Below, one piece after another: positions 15,584-24,382 of a stretch of DNA of 64,000 nucleotides. How positions within the stretch are numbered: the stretch's first letter is position 1; every line of letters begins with the position of its first letter. A program made the position numbers and the translations under genes. The notes under the pieces are model-generated. The model saw only the letters and a program-made list of their open reading frames with translations. It made no database searches and was not told the origin of the DNA. Origin of the DNA: CAYQZD01 sp964421875 (GTDB lineage: Bacteria > Electryoneota > Tariuqbacteria > Tariuqbacterales > Tariuqbacteraceae); NCBI GenBank assembly GCA_964421875.1, contig CAYQZD010000001.1, positions 59,718-123,717 of the forward strand, read 5' to 3'.

Positions 15584-16243
15584 CTAACCGTGAAGCATCA
15601 TTTCCCGGCGAGCGGCGTGGATATATTCGCCCACTGAGGTGTCTATCAATTCCTCCTCATCCGGGTCGTAGTATTGAATATCAGCGCTATCATTAGTCAA
15701 ATCTTGCAGTAAGTCGTCCCACTCGCCTTTCCCGGAGCGGCGCAGGGCTGCGGCGGCGTAAGCTCTGATATGGGGATTGGGATCATTCAGGGATTCCCGC
15801 AGTTTTTGCGCTTGAACCCGGACAACTTCCGGTCGATAGCGGGCTAATCTCGCCAGCGCCCAGTGAGTTCCCCTCTGGAAGGGTTCTTCCCGCAGAAATG
15901 AGGCGAGCACTCCGGCGTATTCATCCGCCAGCCGGGGGATATTGACCAGTATCTCAGCGATGGTTTCCGGGGCTTTGCGAATCAGGTTCCCGGACTCGTC
16001 GTTCATACTCCAGAGGAGGCGTCTGATTAATTCCCTCACGCCTTCGATGTCATTTTCCGCCTTATAGGCGGCGGCTTTGCCTACCGCCTGGACTGCCCTC
16101 CAGCGGATTATAGCTTCGGGATTGTGCAGCAAGGGTAAGAGCATACGAAAAGGGCTGGGGTCCGTTTTCCCCCAGGCTCGAAGCTTTTCCCAATCGCTGT
16201 TCTTCAGGATTTTTATCAGTTCATTTTTTCTTTTCGAAGTCAT
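15584..16243 (-). CDS. HEAT-repeat protein, DVU0298-like
   Basis: A 219-residue all-helical protein. HEAT-type helix pairs recur: LLPLLHNPEAIIRWRAVQAVG, EGVRELIRRLLWSMNDESGN, LASFLREEPFQRGTHWALARL and LRESLNDPNPHIRAYAAAALRR. The overall pattern matches the DVU0298 group of anaerobes, which has no defined function. The C-terminus is acidic (YYDPDEEELIDTS). It lies between superoxide reductase and the metal permease on the same strand, so an oxygen- or redox-stress scaffold role is possible but unproven. Confidence 0.85.
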   Translation of the reverse strand: MTSKRKNELIKILKNSDWEKLRAWGKTDPSPFRMLLPLLHNPEAIIRWRAVQAVGKAAAYKAENDIEGVRELIRRLLWSMNDESGNLIRKAPETIAEILVNIPRLADEYAGVLASFLREEPFQRGTHWALARLARYRPEVVRVQAQKLRESLNDPNPHIRAYAAAALRRSGKGEWDDLLQDLTNDSADIQYYDPDEEELIDTSVGEYIHAARREMMLHG

Positions 16244-16350
16244 CGTGGTAATGGTTTATTTTAACAGCTTGCTGGTCTGTAATTGTTTTTATATTGTGCG
16301 GGGGGATAACCCCTATAAGCTCTTCACTAAGGTTGTTTAAATGGGTTTTA

Positions 16351-16413
16351 AGGGCGAAGCATTTTAGGTTTAGAACAAAAACAGTAACCAGTTGTCAAAA
16401 ATGCTTCGCCCCT
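16351..16413. repeat. Inverted repeat GGGCGAAGCATTTT, copy 1
   Basis: Arms at 16351-16365 and 16397-16413 pair as GGGCGAAGCATTTT / AAAATGCTTCGCCC around an AT-rich loop of about 31 bases. A sister element with perfect 17-base arms lies at 26605-26673. It lies downstream of the superoxide reductase gene. The loop is too long for an ordinary intrinsic terminator. Confidence 0.7.
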
Positions 16414-16442
16414 ACATTGCTATACTTGACGCTGATTTGGAA

Positions 16443-16817
16443 TCACCCTTTCCAGAGGCCGTGCAGGTTGCAGTATTCGCGGGGAGTGACATTTTTGGCC
16501 TGGACATTGAAGCTAATTTCCGGCATTCCTCCCGGTTCGAGGAACACGGTGCATAATTTATCGTCGGCGATAAGCTGAATCCACTCGATATAGTGTTTTT
16601 CCTCCATAGGATGGGCGACGCTTCCGACTTTAATTTTGTGCGCGTCCCCTGCTTTCTCCATCACCGGGACGTGTTTTTCCCGGGCGGCGTCCACGGTGTT
16701 TTCGACCAGATGTGTCATTGGTTGGTTGCAGCACACGAACTGCCCCATACCTTTGTGCATTACCATAATCACGTGCCCGCAGATTTCGCACTTGTAAACT
16801 TGCAGTTTCTCAGCCAT
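16443..16817 (-). CDS. dfx: Desulfoferrodoxin (2Fe superoxide reductase)
   Basis: The 124-residue enzyme reduces superoxide to hydrogen peroxide without making O2. The N-terminal desulforedoxin-like centre uses Cys10, Cys13, Cys29 and Cys30 (YKCEICGH...FVCCNQPM). The catalytic centre has Glu47-Lys48-His49 (REKHVPV), His69 (VAHPM), His75 (EKHYIEW) and C-terminal Cys/His in YCNLHGLW. The second centre and full length make it class I. It marks an organism with anaerobic or microaerobic metabolism exposed to oxygen. Confidence 0.96.
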   Translation of the reverse strand: MAEKLQVYKCEICGHVIMVMHKGMGQFVCCNQPMTHLVENTVDAAREKHVPVMEKAGDAHKIKVGSVAHPMEEKHYIEWIQLIADDKLCTVFLEPGGMPEISFNVQAKNVTPREYCNLHGLWKG

Positions 16818-16931
16818 TTTGTCCTCCTGTGGATTGATGCGGATTGATTTGATTTTAGCTTTAACGGTTCTTTTTAGGGCTCACTCAACCGCCGTCGTCC
16901 CCCCACAAACGACGGCGGATTGAATGAACCT

Positions 16932-17297
16932 CTACGAACTGAGTTTTCCGATTTCTTCCAGCAAACGGTCTATATCCAAAGGTTTGGGTAGGATTGCCTG
17001 GAATTTTTCCCTAATATCTTCTTCGGAGTTTTCCAAGCGGTCAATATGTCCGGTGATGAGAAATGCGTAGAGGCTCTTTTGGCGCTCTCTACACCTCTCC
17101 AGCAGTTCTATGCCGTCCATATTGGGCATCACCAGGTCTGCAATGAGCAGGTCGAAGGTTCGTTCCCTGATGATGTTGCAGGCGCTGGCAGGGTCGGTAG
17201 TGGGATACACCTCTTGCCCCTCACTTTCCAGAAACAGGGTAAGCGTTTTAACCAGAGCCGGATTATCGTCGACTAGTAGTATTCTTAGTGGTTTCAA
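16932..17297 (-). CDS. Single-domain response regulator (receiver only)
   Basis: A 121-residue CheY-like receiver: acidic pair Asp10-Asp11 (LLVDDNPAL), phospho-acceptor Asp54 (LLIADLVMPNMDG), conserved Thr in FLITGH and Lys in ILPKPLD. There is no output domain. It lies downstream of the NtrC-type regulator and sensor kinase on the same strand, separated by about 130 bases, so it may share that kinase as a phosphate sink or act on another partner. Confidence 0.93.
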   Translation of the reverse strand: MKPLRILLVDDNPALVKTLTLFLESEGQEVYPTTDPASACNIIRERTFDLLIADLVMPNMDGIELLERCRERQKSLYAFLITGHIDRLENSEEDIREKFQAILPKPLDIDRLLEEIGKLSS

Positions 17298-17428
17298 TAT
17301 TATTTCCCGGTAAGGACTCGTAATACGTATTTAAGAAGCGCAATGATTGTACCAGGCTACGTATGCTCATTTTTTCGCTGATTTATGACATTTCGACCTG
17401 ATTTTTTTCTATATTATTTGCAGGCTGG

Positions 17429-18775
17429 TTATTCATCATTGAAAGAAACTTTCAGCGCATAATCGGTTATTTTCTTTCGCAGGGTGGGTCTTGATATTCC
17501 CAAGACTTCGCAAGCCCGTCCGAAATGGCCGTCTACGCGCTGCAACACCTGCTGAATGTGCAGTTTTTCCACCTCCTCCATAGAGCGCTTCCATTGGTAT
17601 TCCTCCGGGAGTGATTTGGCAGGCTCCGCTTGAGGAAGCTCCATTTCCAGCACTTCCCCCGGCGAGCGGATCACGGCGGCGGTGAGGCGGTTTTCCAGTT
17701 CCCGGACGTTGCCGGGCCAGTCGTAATTCATCAGGGCTTCCATAGTGGATTTATTCACCCTGCTGACGTTTCGGTGAACTTCGCGGTTGATTTTTTTCAT
17801 CAAGGCTTTAACCAGATGGGAGATGTCATCTCTTCGTTCCCGCAGGGGCGGTATTGGTATTTCCAGAACATTCAGGCGGTAGTATAAGTCTTGGCGGAAA
17901 TCGCCGGAATCCACCATTTGCTCCAGTTTACGGTGTGTGGCGGTTATCACCCTCGCCTGCAGGGGGATGGGATGTCCTCCACCCACGCGCTTGAACTCCC
18001 GCTCCTGCAGGACACGGAGCAGCTTGACTTGCAGTTCCAGCGACAAATCACCGATTTCGTCCAGGAATATGGTACCGCCCTTTGCCAGCTCGAACTGCCC
18101 CATTTTTGAGGATACGGCTCCGGTGAAGGAGCCCTTTTCGTGACCAAAGAGTTCGCTTTCCATCAGTGTAGGCACCACCGCGGAACAGTTTACCGCGACG
18201 AAGGGTCCTTGATAGCCGGAATTACGGTGAATCGACATCGCCACCAGCTCCTTTCCTACACCGGTTTCTCCCAGCACCAGGACATTGGCGTAACAGCGGG
18301 AAGCGAGTCCAATCTGTTTGTGTATTTCCAGCGCCGCCGGACTTTTACCCACAATTTTACCAGGAGTATAGTCCGCTTCCTCTTCCGGCGCAAGAGAAAT
18401 CTGCGGTTTGACCTGAACCGACTGCCTCGCCCTCTCCATCACCAGGTCCAGCTTATCGATATCGAGGGGTTTCAACAGGTAATCGAAGGCGCCCAGCCGC
18501 ATCGCTTCGACCGCTTTTTCGAAATCCTGGTTACCGGTGATCAGTATTACCAGTCCCCCCCATTTTCCGGCGACGGCTCTGTCGAGCAGTTCAATACCGT
18601 TTCCGTCGGGGAGTAAAACATCCAGCAGGACGATGTCCGGTTTGAAACTCAGCCATTGCTTTTCTCCCTGAGCGATATCGGCGGCTTTTTCCACCGGGGC
18701 GGATTCCGACTTCAGATGTAGTTCCAGTGTTCTCCTTATGGAACTATCATCGTCGATGATGAGAATTTTAGGCAT
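17429..18775 (-). CDS. NtrC-family sigma-54-dependent response regulator
   Basis: From the ATG at 18775 (MPKILIIDDD) the protein is 448 residues: receiver domain with phospho-acceptor Asp52 (IVLLDVLLPDG), AAA+ domain with Walker A GETGVGKE, the sigma-54 contact loop as GSFTGA, Walker B FLDEIGD and arginine-finger region FRQDLYYRLNVL, and a C-terminal Fis-type helix-turn-helix (ACEVLGISRPTLRKKI). A longer frame reaches back into the kinase gene but only translates a TTGGTG-type tandem repeat. It pairs with the kinase upstream and activates sigma-54 promoters; targets are unknown. Confidence 0.95.
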   Translation of the reverse strand: MPKILIIDDDSSIRRTLELHLKSESAPVEKAADIAQGEKQWLSFKPDIVLLDVLLPDGNGIELLDRAVAGKWGGLVILITGNQDFEKAVEAMRLGAFDYLLKPLDIDKLDLVMERARQSVQVKPQISLAPEEEADYTPGKIVGKSPAALEIHKQIGLASRCYANVLVLGETGVGKELVAMSIHRNSGYQGPFVAVNCSAVVPTLMESELFGHEKGSFTGAVSSKMGQFELAKGGTIFLDEIGDLSLELQVKLLRVLQEREFKRVGGGHPIPLQARVITATHRKLEQMVDSGDFRQDLYYRLNVLEIPIPPLRERRDDISHLVKALMKKINREVHRNVSRVNKSTMEALMNYDWPGNVRELENRLTAAVIRSPGEVLEMELPQAEPAKSLPEEYQWKRSMEEVEKLHIQQVLQRVDGHFGRACEVLGISRPTLRKKITDYALKVSFNDE

Positions 18776-18845
18776 AGTTATTTTGGTGATTGGTGTTTGG
18801 TGTTTGGTGTTTGGTGATTGGTGGTTAGTGTCTGCCGGTTTCCGG
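18776..18845. repeat. TTTGGTG tandem word repeat between kinase and regulator
   Basis: Between the kinase stop and the regulator start is a run of imperfect 6-7 base words: TTGGTGATTGGTG, then TTTGGTG three times, then ATTGGTGGTTAG (about 18783-18828). It resembles replication-slippage expansion and would sit in the ribosome-site region of the regulator. Confidence 0.75.
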
Positions 18846-20684
18846 TTATGGTTCATCGCTTAATCCGATACTACGGGGGAAGGAGAGGGTAATTCTGGTT
18901 CCGACTCCCTCATCAGACTCCACTTCGATGGTCCCGTGCAGCGCTTCGGTGAATTTCTTGACGTTGTTCATTCCCAATCCGATACCGTCTTCTCGGGTGG
19001 TGAAAAAGGTTTCGAAAAGCCTCTGTTTCACTTTTTCCGACATACCCCTTCCCCGGTCGGTCACAACCGCTTCAACTCTGCTGCCACCTTCCAGCTTCAC
19101 CGTTACCTCTCCCCCTGTTTCCGAGGCATAAATGGCGTTTGAAATTAGGTTATCGAATATCCGTTTCAGCAGGTCTTGGTCGGAGGTCAATGTCACCGGT
19201 TCTGGGGGGAACGCGGTATCAATTTCGACTTCGCGCTCCGAGAATGTTTCCTTCATTTCCCGGCAGGTATCGTCCAGCACTCTGGTTAGATTGACCTGAC
19301 GGAATTCCGGTTTCACCGGTTTGGAGTACTCCAGGAGTTCGTTCAACATCCTTTCCAGGCGGAGGGTTTCTTCCCGGGCAAGGTTGAGGTGTTCCGTGGT
19401 TGTCTGGTCCAGCTCCACGCGCTTTTGCAGTATGCGCAGGTTCATTTTCACCGCGGACAGCGGATTTCGCATTTCGTGCACAATACTGGCAACCAGGCGC
19501 CCCACTGCCGCCAGTGTCTCCGCGTTTAGCAACTCCCTGGTGGAAGCCTCCAACTGCTGCCTTGAACGTCGGAGCGCGGTCACCATCAGGTTGAACTGCT
19601 TGGTGAGGCTGCCGATTTCGTCGCTGGCTGAGGGTTCAACGCGCACTTCCAAATCTCCTCGAGCCACCGCGTCGCTTGCCGCCGACAATCTGTAGAGCGG
19701 CCTGGTTAGTCCTCTTGCCGCCAGGGCGGAGGCTGCCAGCACCAGCAGGGCTCCCACTCCCATTAAAGCCAGGATTTGGGCGGCGATTTTGACAGAAGGC
19801 TTCATCGCCTCACCCGCCTTCATTTCAGCCAGCAGCGCCCAGTTCTGTCCGGGCATCCAGATGCCTGCTCCCAGAACTTCATCACCGGCATACCCGGCGT
19901 ACCGCCCCAGGAAAATCCCCTGACTTCGGCAGCGTTCCACTCCCTCAGTCACGACTTTTGCCTTTAAGGGAAGGTGACTCGCAGATTCGCGCAGCGGGGT
20001 GATTAGTATTGAATCCGGGCCTACCAGATAGGTTTCTCCTGTTTCTCCCAGCCCGGTAGTGTCCATCAGCAGTGAAGTCAGGGTGTTTCGAGGCAGGATG
20101 GTGAATACCATTACGGCTACTGGATTTCCGGATTGGTCTGTTATCGCTTTTGCCAGCCTCATTACAGCGGTGTCGGGGGAGAGATATTGGATTTTTCCCA
20201 GCACGGCTTGGGAGGACCTCAACGCTGCGTTGAATTCCGGCATATTAATCATATCTTCCCGTTTGGCGCGGCAGATGGAGTTTCGCGCCAGGGGATTGCC
20301 TGCCGTATCGAAAATACCGCAGGGTCCAAAGGTTCCGTAGGTTTGGTAAACCGATTCCAGCATATCCGCCAGTTCCAGTGAATCGGAAAGATTCCGAGCG
20401 CCCGGACTCGACAGTTTCCTGGATAGATGAACTACCCGTGGTAGCTGTGAAAGGACAGTAATATCCTGCTTTTTATCGCGGAACCAGATTTCTATCTGAG
20501 CGCTTCGGCTGTTCGCGATCCCCAGCATATGGGTGAAAGCCTCTCTGATGATGGCTTGCCTGGACTGAAGATAGACCAACGCTCCTACCGAACCCATCAT
20601 CACCGTGTTTATCACCGTCAGCATGAGAAACAATCGCCGTCCGAAGATGCCGAGGAAGGGGCTTTTTTTCGTAGGATTTTTCAA
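18846..20684 (-). CDS. Membrane sensor histidine kinase (Cache-HAMP-HisKA-HATPase)
   Basis: A 612-residue kinase: membrane helix about 13-35, extracytoplasmic Cache-like sensor about 36-290, second helix about 292-313 (ALMGVGALLVLAASALAA), HAMP, HisKA with phospho-His in SIVHEMRNPLSAVK and a C-terminal ATPase domain with N-box NLISNAIYAS, GRGMSE and GLGMNNVKKF. It controls the NtrC-type regulator encoded just downstream. The ligand is unknown; Cache sensors usually bind small organic acids or amino acids. Confidence 0.94.
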   Translation of the reverse strand: MKNPTKKSPFLGIFGRRLFLMLTVINTVMMGSVGALVYLQSRQAIIREAFTHMLGIANSRSAQIEIWFRDKKQDITVLSQLPRVVHLSRKLSSPGARNLSDSLELADMLESVYQTYGTFGPCGIFDTAGNPLARNSICRAKREDMINMPEFNAALRSSQAVLGKIQYLSPDTAVMRLAKAITDQSGNPVAVMVFTILPRNTLTSLLMDTTGLGETGETYLVGPDSILITPLRESASHLPLKAKVVTEGVERCRSQGIFLGRYAGYAGDEVLGAGIWMPGQNWALLAEMKAGEAMKPSVKIAAQILALMGVGALLVLAASALAARGLTRPLYRLSAASDAVARGDLEVRVEPSASDEIGSLTKQFNLMVTALRRSRQQLEASTRELLNAETLAAVGRLVASIVHEMRNPLSAVKMNLRILQKRVELDQTTTEHLNLAREETLRLERMLNELLEYSKPVKPEFRQVNLTRVLDDTCREMKETFSEREVEIDTAFPPEPVTLTSDQDLLKRIFDNLISNAIYASETGGEVTVKLEGGSRVEAVVTDRGRGMSEKVKQRLFETFFTTREDGIGLGMNNVKKFTEALHGTIEVESDEGVGTRITLSFPRSIGLSDEP

Positions 20685-20994
20685 CGGTGTCTTACCACAG
20701 TTTTACATGATTTATATGTTTCCTCGCTGTTTCATGTGGGTAATTAACACTGCGTTTCAAGGATATGAAATTCGTTTAGGTTTTACCCCAAGTTCTGTAA
20801 TCCCCCCTGCCCCCCTTTAGAAAAGGGGGGAATGCAGGGCATCCTTGACAGAAGGGGAAAAGCGGATTGTCCCCCTTTCTTAAAGGGGGATAAAAGGGGG
20901 ATTATTATTTATCGAAATATGTTCTGCTTTCTTAATCATGATTGTCATTACCCATACAAAACAGCGAAGAGCCATTTATATGATACTTTGCGGG
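20685..20994. repeat. Intergenic with two C/G-run hairpins
   Basis: About 20801-20830 and 20870-20900 are copies of the TCCCCCCTGCCCCCCTTTAG..AAAGGGGGG family seen also at 2088, 8964, 26389 and 26462. The rest is AT-rich. No gene or clear promoter was found. Confidence 0.65.
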
Positions 20995-21390
20995 CTACAG
21001 GTTGGCAATCACATTTTTTAATTTCTCCCGCACCGTTACCGCTATCCCTCCCAAAGCGGGATTGTCCACGGTACTCATTGAGGCTGCGGGGTCGACTGCC
21101 GACACTTCGACCTCGCCGGGCGAGTGTTCTTGGACTATCACGTTGCAGGGGAGCATTGCGCCGATTTTATCCTCCTTCAGCAGCGCCTGGTGGGCGTAAT
21201 TGGGATTGCAGGCGCCCAGGATTTTGTAAGCGCGGAAATCGACACCCAGCTTTTGCTTAAGTGTCGCCTTGACATCGATTTCAGTGATAACCCCGAAGTC
21301 CTGTTTGCCGAGTTCATCTATCGCCCGCTGGACAGCGTCTTCGAAGGAGAGGTTTAGTTTTTTAGTGAAATAGTATTCCATTGTTTTCAC
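20995..21390 (-). CDS. DUF302 protein
   Basis: A 131-residue member of the DUF302 family. Family features: N-terminal YYFTKKLNLSFEDAVQRAIDEL, GFGVITEID-like segment (here QDFGVITEIDVKATL), YKILGACNPNYAHQAL and MLPCNVIVQE. The conserved CNP and LPCN cysteines are present. Biochemical function is not established. It follows the transketolase gene by 23 bases on the same strand and is probably co-transcribed. No signal peptide. Confidence 0.92.
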   Translation of the reverse strand: MKTMEYYFTKKLNLSFEDAVQRAIDELGKQDFGVITEIDVKATLKQKLGVDFRAYKILGACNPNYAHQALLKEDKIGAMLPCNVIVQEHSPGEVEVSAVDPAASMSTVDNPALGGIAVTVREKLKNVIANL

Positions 21391-21413
21391 TCCCTGACAG
21401 AGATGAGTTGTTA

Positions 21414-23735
21414 TTACTTAATCCCCAGACGTTTCAGTCTGGAATCACGCTCCTGAGCGAATTTCTCAATGCCTTTGAGTATCCATTGCGGGGAAAGACG
21501 GGCGTCCTCGACTACGGTATCGACACTGCCTCCGCCGCGCCACTGGTCGTCCCAGTCCGACGAGAGGGAATATTCTTCGCAGACTTTGTTGCAGAGCCAA
21601 TCATGCATCAGTCGGCGGGCGCCGTTGGTTATAACCATAGAATCCATCCAGTCTGCGAAGGGCAGAATCCGGTCGCGATACTCTTCCGGCTGGACTCGGA
21701 ACAGGTCGTAGCTGGGGGCGGCGACGACTTTGACATTGAGCCCGGTTTCAGCGAGGCGGGGGAGGATTTTCACGGTGTTGTTGGTGGAGCTGGTCCCGGC
21801 GACAATCACGGTTCCCATTTTAGGAGATGCGGGGTCGAAATCGCGCATAATGTAGGCGCCCTTTGCCGCTTCGAAGTGCGAAGGAATGCCGAGGGCGGCT
21901 CGGTCGGGAATTTCAATCGGGGGGCGGGTCAAATGGAGGATGATTACGGGCTGTTCCATCGCGAGCGCTTTCCCCAGCAGGACGGGGACTTCGTTATATT
22001 CGTAGGGGTGGAGGTTTATCACCTTGCCCTCAGGGAAGAGCTGGGTCACGCCCGGCGAAAAGATACCGAAGTGGGTGCGGGAATCCTCGGCGGTTTCGGG
22101 GCCGGAATGACCCGCAACCCAGATGACTTTGCCGGTTTTCAGGGGCGAATCCTGCTCCAATTGGGAGAAGAGGCGCATTAAACCGTATTTGAGGTAGCTG
22201 AAGGAACCGTAGGTGGAGCAGGCTGCGTAGAAGCCGTTGAACTCGCGCTCCGGCTGGGGGTGCATATTGACGGCGGCGATTCCCACCGTGACGCCGGAAT
22301 TGGTGAATTCGGTGATTTCCTGGGGGAGGAGGGTACCGTCGAGGTTGTCTTTGCGGTGGTACCATCCGTATCCGGGGAAATCTGCGAAGGCTTTGGCGAA
22401 GCCGGAGATATTGGTGGAATCGGCTAAATCGGCGGACATCGCAATAAAGAGGGGACGGCCGTAATTTTTCGCGGCGTAGGCGTTGATCCAGGCTCCCCAT
22501 TTGGCTAGAGCGGCGCGGTTGGGTTTCTTTTCGCCCGGTTTCGCCCAGATTTCCGCGGGGTAGCGTTCGAAATCGTAGAGGGCGGGGTCGTTCAGGGGAT
22601 TTTTAGCCGCGGGAAGGCGGAAACCGGGGATGTCTTCGGGGACGGAATCTCCGATTTCGACCAGGGTATCGGCGATGTAGTCCACCAGCGCTTCGTCCGC
22701 CTCAAGAACACCGGAAACGATGCTCAGGTTGGCTAATTCCTGTTCCACCAGTTCATCGCGGCTTGAGGGGACAGGTAAATCCCTGCCGATGAATTTGACG
22801 CCGTATTTATTTTCGAACTCCTCGCGCGCTTTCCAGAAGAGTTCGCTGTTGAGTTTGTGGGGGGTTCCGTGGGATTTATTGTCGAACACGCCGTAGCCGC
22901 GCCCTTTGCGGGTTTTGAAATAGCCGCAAGAGGGGACAGCCTCGGGATTTTCGCCGTAAACCATTTCGGTCATCATCCGGGTCAGGTCTTCCCAGTTCGA
23001 ACCGTCCTCGGCTTCGAAGACCCGCCAGCCGTAGGCGCCGAACCAGTCCTGCGGCGTACCGTGCACCACGGATGAAATGCGTTGGTCATCGATGCCGTAA
23101 TCGTTCCAGTCCAGCAGGTAGTAGAGGTTGGATAATCCAAGTCCCCAGGCGGTGTTCTTGGTTTCGTGGATGGCGCCGGCGGAAGCTCCGCCTTCACCTT
23201 CAAGCGCAAACACCTTCACGCCATCGGCCCGGGCCAGTTTTAAGGCGGCGGCGGCTCCCGCCGCTGCGGGTGAGCCGTGGCCTGAGGGGCCGGTGTTGAA
23301 CTTGAAGAACAGGGTTCGGTCTATCATCTCAGCGTGGCCTGGGAGTCCGTCCCGATTGCGGAGGGTGATGAGGTGTTCAGGGTAGAGGGCTCGGGTTTCA
23401 TCCTTGTGGATAAGGTATCGTTCATCTCCGGTTTTATGATATTTAAACCGCATTGCGTCGTTCAAAGCGGCTAAGGCGGCATAGACCAGCGGATTAGTGT
23501 GCCCGGCGATTAAGATAAAGCGGTCGGCGAAGCGTTTTTCGGGATGGCGGATATCCCAGCGCATCGCCCCGGACAGCATCAGGGTCAACAGCGCCTGCGC
23601 CTTGGAACGGCTGCCGCCGGGATGGCCGGACTGGCGGTAGTTCAGCATTATATCGATATACTGGTCGATTAGGTCTTTGATTTTCTCCCAGTATTCGAAA
23701 TTTGGTTTAAGTTTTTCAAAATATTCGTTTGACAT
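21414..23735 (-). CDS. Large transketolase-family ThDP enzyme
   Basis: A 773-residue single-chain transketolase-fold protein, about 100 residues longer than ordinary bacterial Tkt. The N-terminal ThDP region has SGHPGGSRSK, GPSGHGSPAAAGAAAALK and a cofactor motif ALEGEGGASAGAIHETKNTA, with the usual GDG replaced by GEG, followed by LLDWNDYGID. The middle pyrimidine domain contains FIAMSADLADSTNISG, and the C-terminal domain GTVIVAGTSSTNNTV. Whether it performs the pentose-phosphate transketolase reaction or a related 2-oxoacid reaction is not clear. DUF302 follows. Confidence 0.85.
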   Translation of the reverse strand: MSNEYFEKLKPNFEYWEKIKDLIDQYIDIMLNYRQSGHPGGSRSKAQALLTLMLSGAMRWDIRHPEKRFADRFILIAGHTNPLVYAALAALNDAMRFKYHKTGDERYLIHKDETRALYPEHLITLRNRDGLPGHAEMIDRTLFFKFNTGPSGHGSPAAAGAAAALKLARADGVKVFALEGEGGASAGAIHETKNTAWGLGLSNLYYLLDWNDYGIDDQRISSVVHGTPQDWFGAYGWRVFEAEDGSNWEDLTRMMTEMVYGENPEAVPSCGYFKTRKGRGYGVFDNKSHGTPHKLNSELFWKAREEFENKYGVKFIGRDLPVPSSRDELVEQELANLSIVSGVLEADEALVDYIADTLVEIGDSVPEDIPGFRLPAAKNPLNDPALYDFERYPAEIWAKPGEKKPNRAALAKWGAWINAYAAKNYGRPLFIAMSADLADSTNISGFAKAFADFPGYGWYHRKDNLDGTLLPQEITEFTNSGVTVGIAAVNMHPQPEREFNGFYAACSTYGSFSYLKYGLMRLFSQLEQDSPLKTGKVIWVAGHSGPETAEDSRTHFGIFSPGVTQLFPEGKVINLHPYEYNEVPVLLGKALAMEQPVIILHLTRPPIEIPDRAALGIPSHFEAAKGAYIMRDFDPASPKMGTVIVAGTSSTNNTVKILPRLAETGLNVKVVAAPSYDLFRVQPEEYRDRILPFADWMDSMVITNGARRLMHDWLCNKVCEEYSLSSDWDDQWRGGGSVDTVVEDARLSPQWILKGIEKFAQERDSRLKRLGIK

Positions 23736-24193
23736 ATTCGATTTCCGATGTTCTTGGTTGATTAATTTGAATGATTGTTATAAATTGATAAAGTCTCGTG
23801 TCTCGAGTCTCAGGTTTTGTCCGTTAAATCAGGTTTTCAGCGAAGCGGAGACCTGACAGAACCGTAAATCAACAAAAAAAGCAGCAAGCCAATAGCTATC
23901 TGAAGTAATAAGCTTAATGGTCATTCCGGCGCAGCCGGAATCCTTCCGGAGAAGAGGGATTCTGGCTTGCTTCGCAGCCAGAATGACGAATATGCTTCAT
24001 ATCAGTAGAGCCTCTTGCAAAAGTCTAGAATTTATTAATTTGTCATTCTGAACGCAGTGAAGAATCTCTTGTTTATTATGATGTTAGAAAAAAATTGAGG
24101 CCCTTCACTTCGTTCAGGGTGACACTTACGGCAGACTTTTGCAAGCATTTCAGTAGATAGTTATAATAAGTTTTAATTCCTCTCTCTCCAGAT
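23736..24193. repeat. Intergenic repeats between divergent genes
   Basis: Holds a GTCTCGTGTCTCGAGTCTC tract (about 23792-23812), a TCAGGTTTTCAGCGAAGCGGAGACCTGACA repeat (about 23828-23858), a GTCATTCCGGCGCAGCCGGAATCC palindrome (about 23920-23943) and the MITE-like element at 24011-24144. No gene seen. Confidence 0.7.
24011..24144. mobile_element. MITE-like element with 13-base terminal inverted repeats
   Basis: Perfect inverted termini CTTGCAAAAGTCT (24011-24023) and AGACTTTTGCAAG (24132-24144) enclose 108 bases with an internal 'TGTCATTCTGAACGCAGTGAAG' segment and its partial complement 'CTTCACTTCGTTCAGGGTGACA'. It encodes nothing. No second copy is present in this window and I see no clear target duplication. 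Confidence 0.7.
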
Positions 24194-24382
24194 ATGACAG
24201 AAAACAATCCTAAACAATCCGATCCTGTCGTTCCCAATCATGATTGGAAAATCTGTCCCCGCTGTAAGGGAACCGGGAAAATTGAAACCCGCAATTACGA
24301 TTTGACCGGAGTCGACAAACTAAAAGAGGAGCCCTGCATTCTCTGCGACGGTACGGGTCAAATTCCGGTCAAGGCGGATTAA
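24194..24382 (+). CDS. Small zinc-ribbon protein with two CxxCxGxG motifs
   Basis: A 62-residue protein with DnaJ-type half-sites CPRCKGTGKI (Cys21/Cys24) and CILCDGTGQI (Cys48/Cys51), which together should bind one zinc. There is no J-domain or signal peptide. DnaJ-like zinc centres act in disulfide or chaperone roles in longer proteins; the role of this isolated one is unknown. It converges on the thioesterase gene and the stops overlap by four bases. Confidence 0.75.
   Translation: MTENNPKQSDPVVPNHDWKICPRCKGTGKIETRNYDLTGVDKLKEEPCILCDGTGQIPVKAD

Noticed and set aside
16351..16413. Intrinsic terminator of the superoxide reductase gene
   Set aside because: The arms pair well but the loop is about 31 bases and there is no T-run after the stem on the minus strand.
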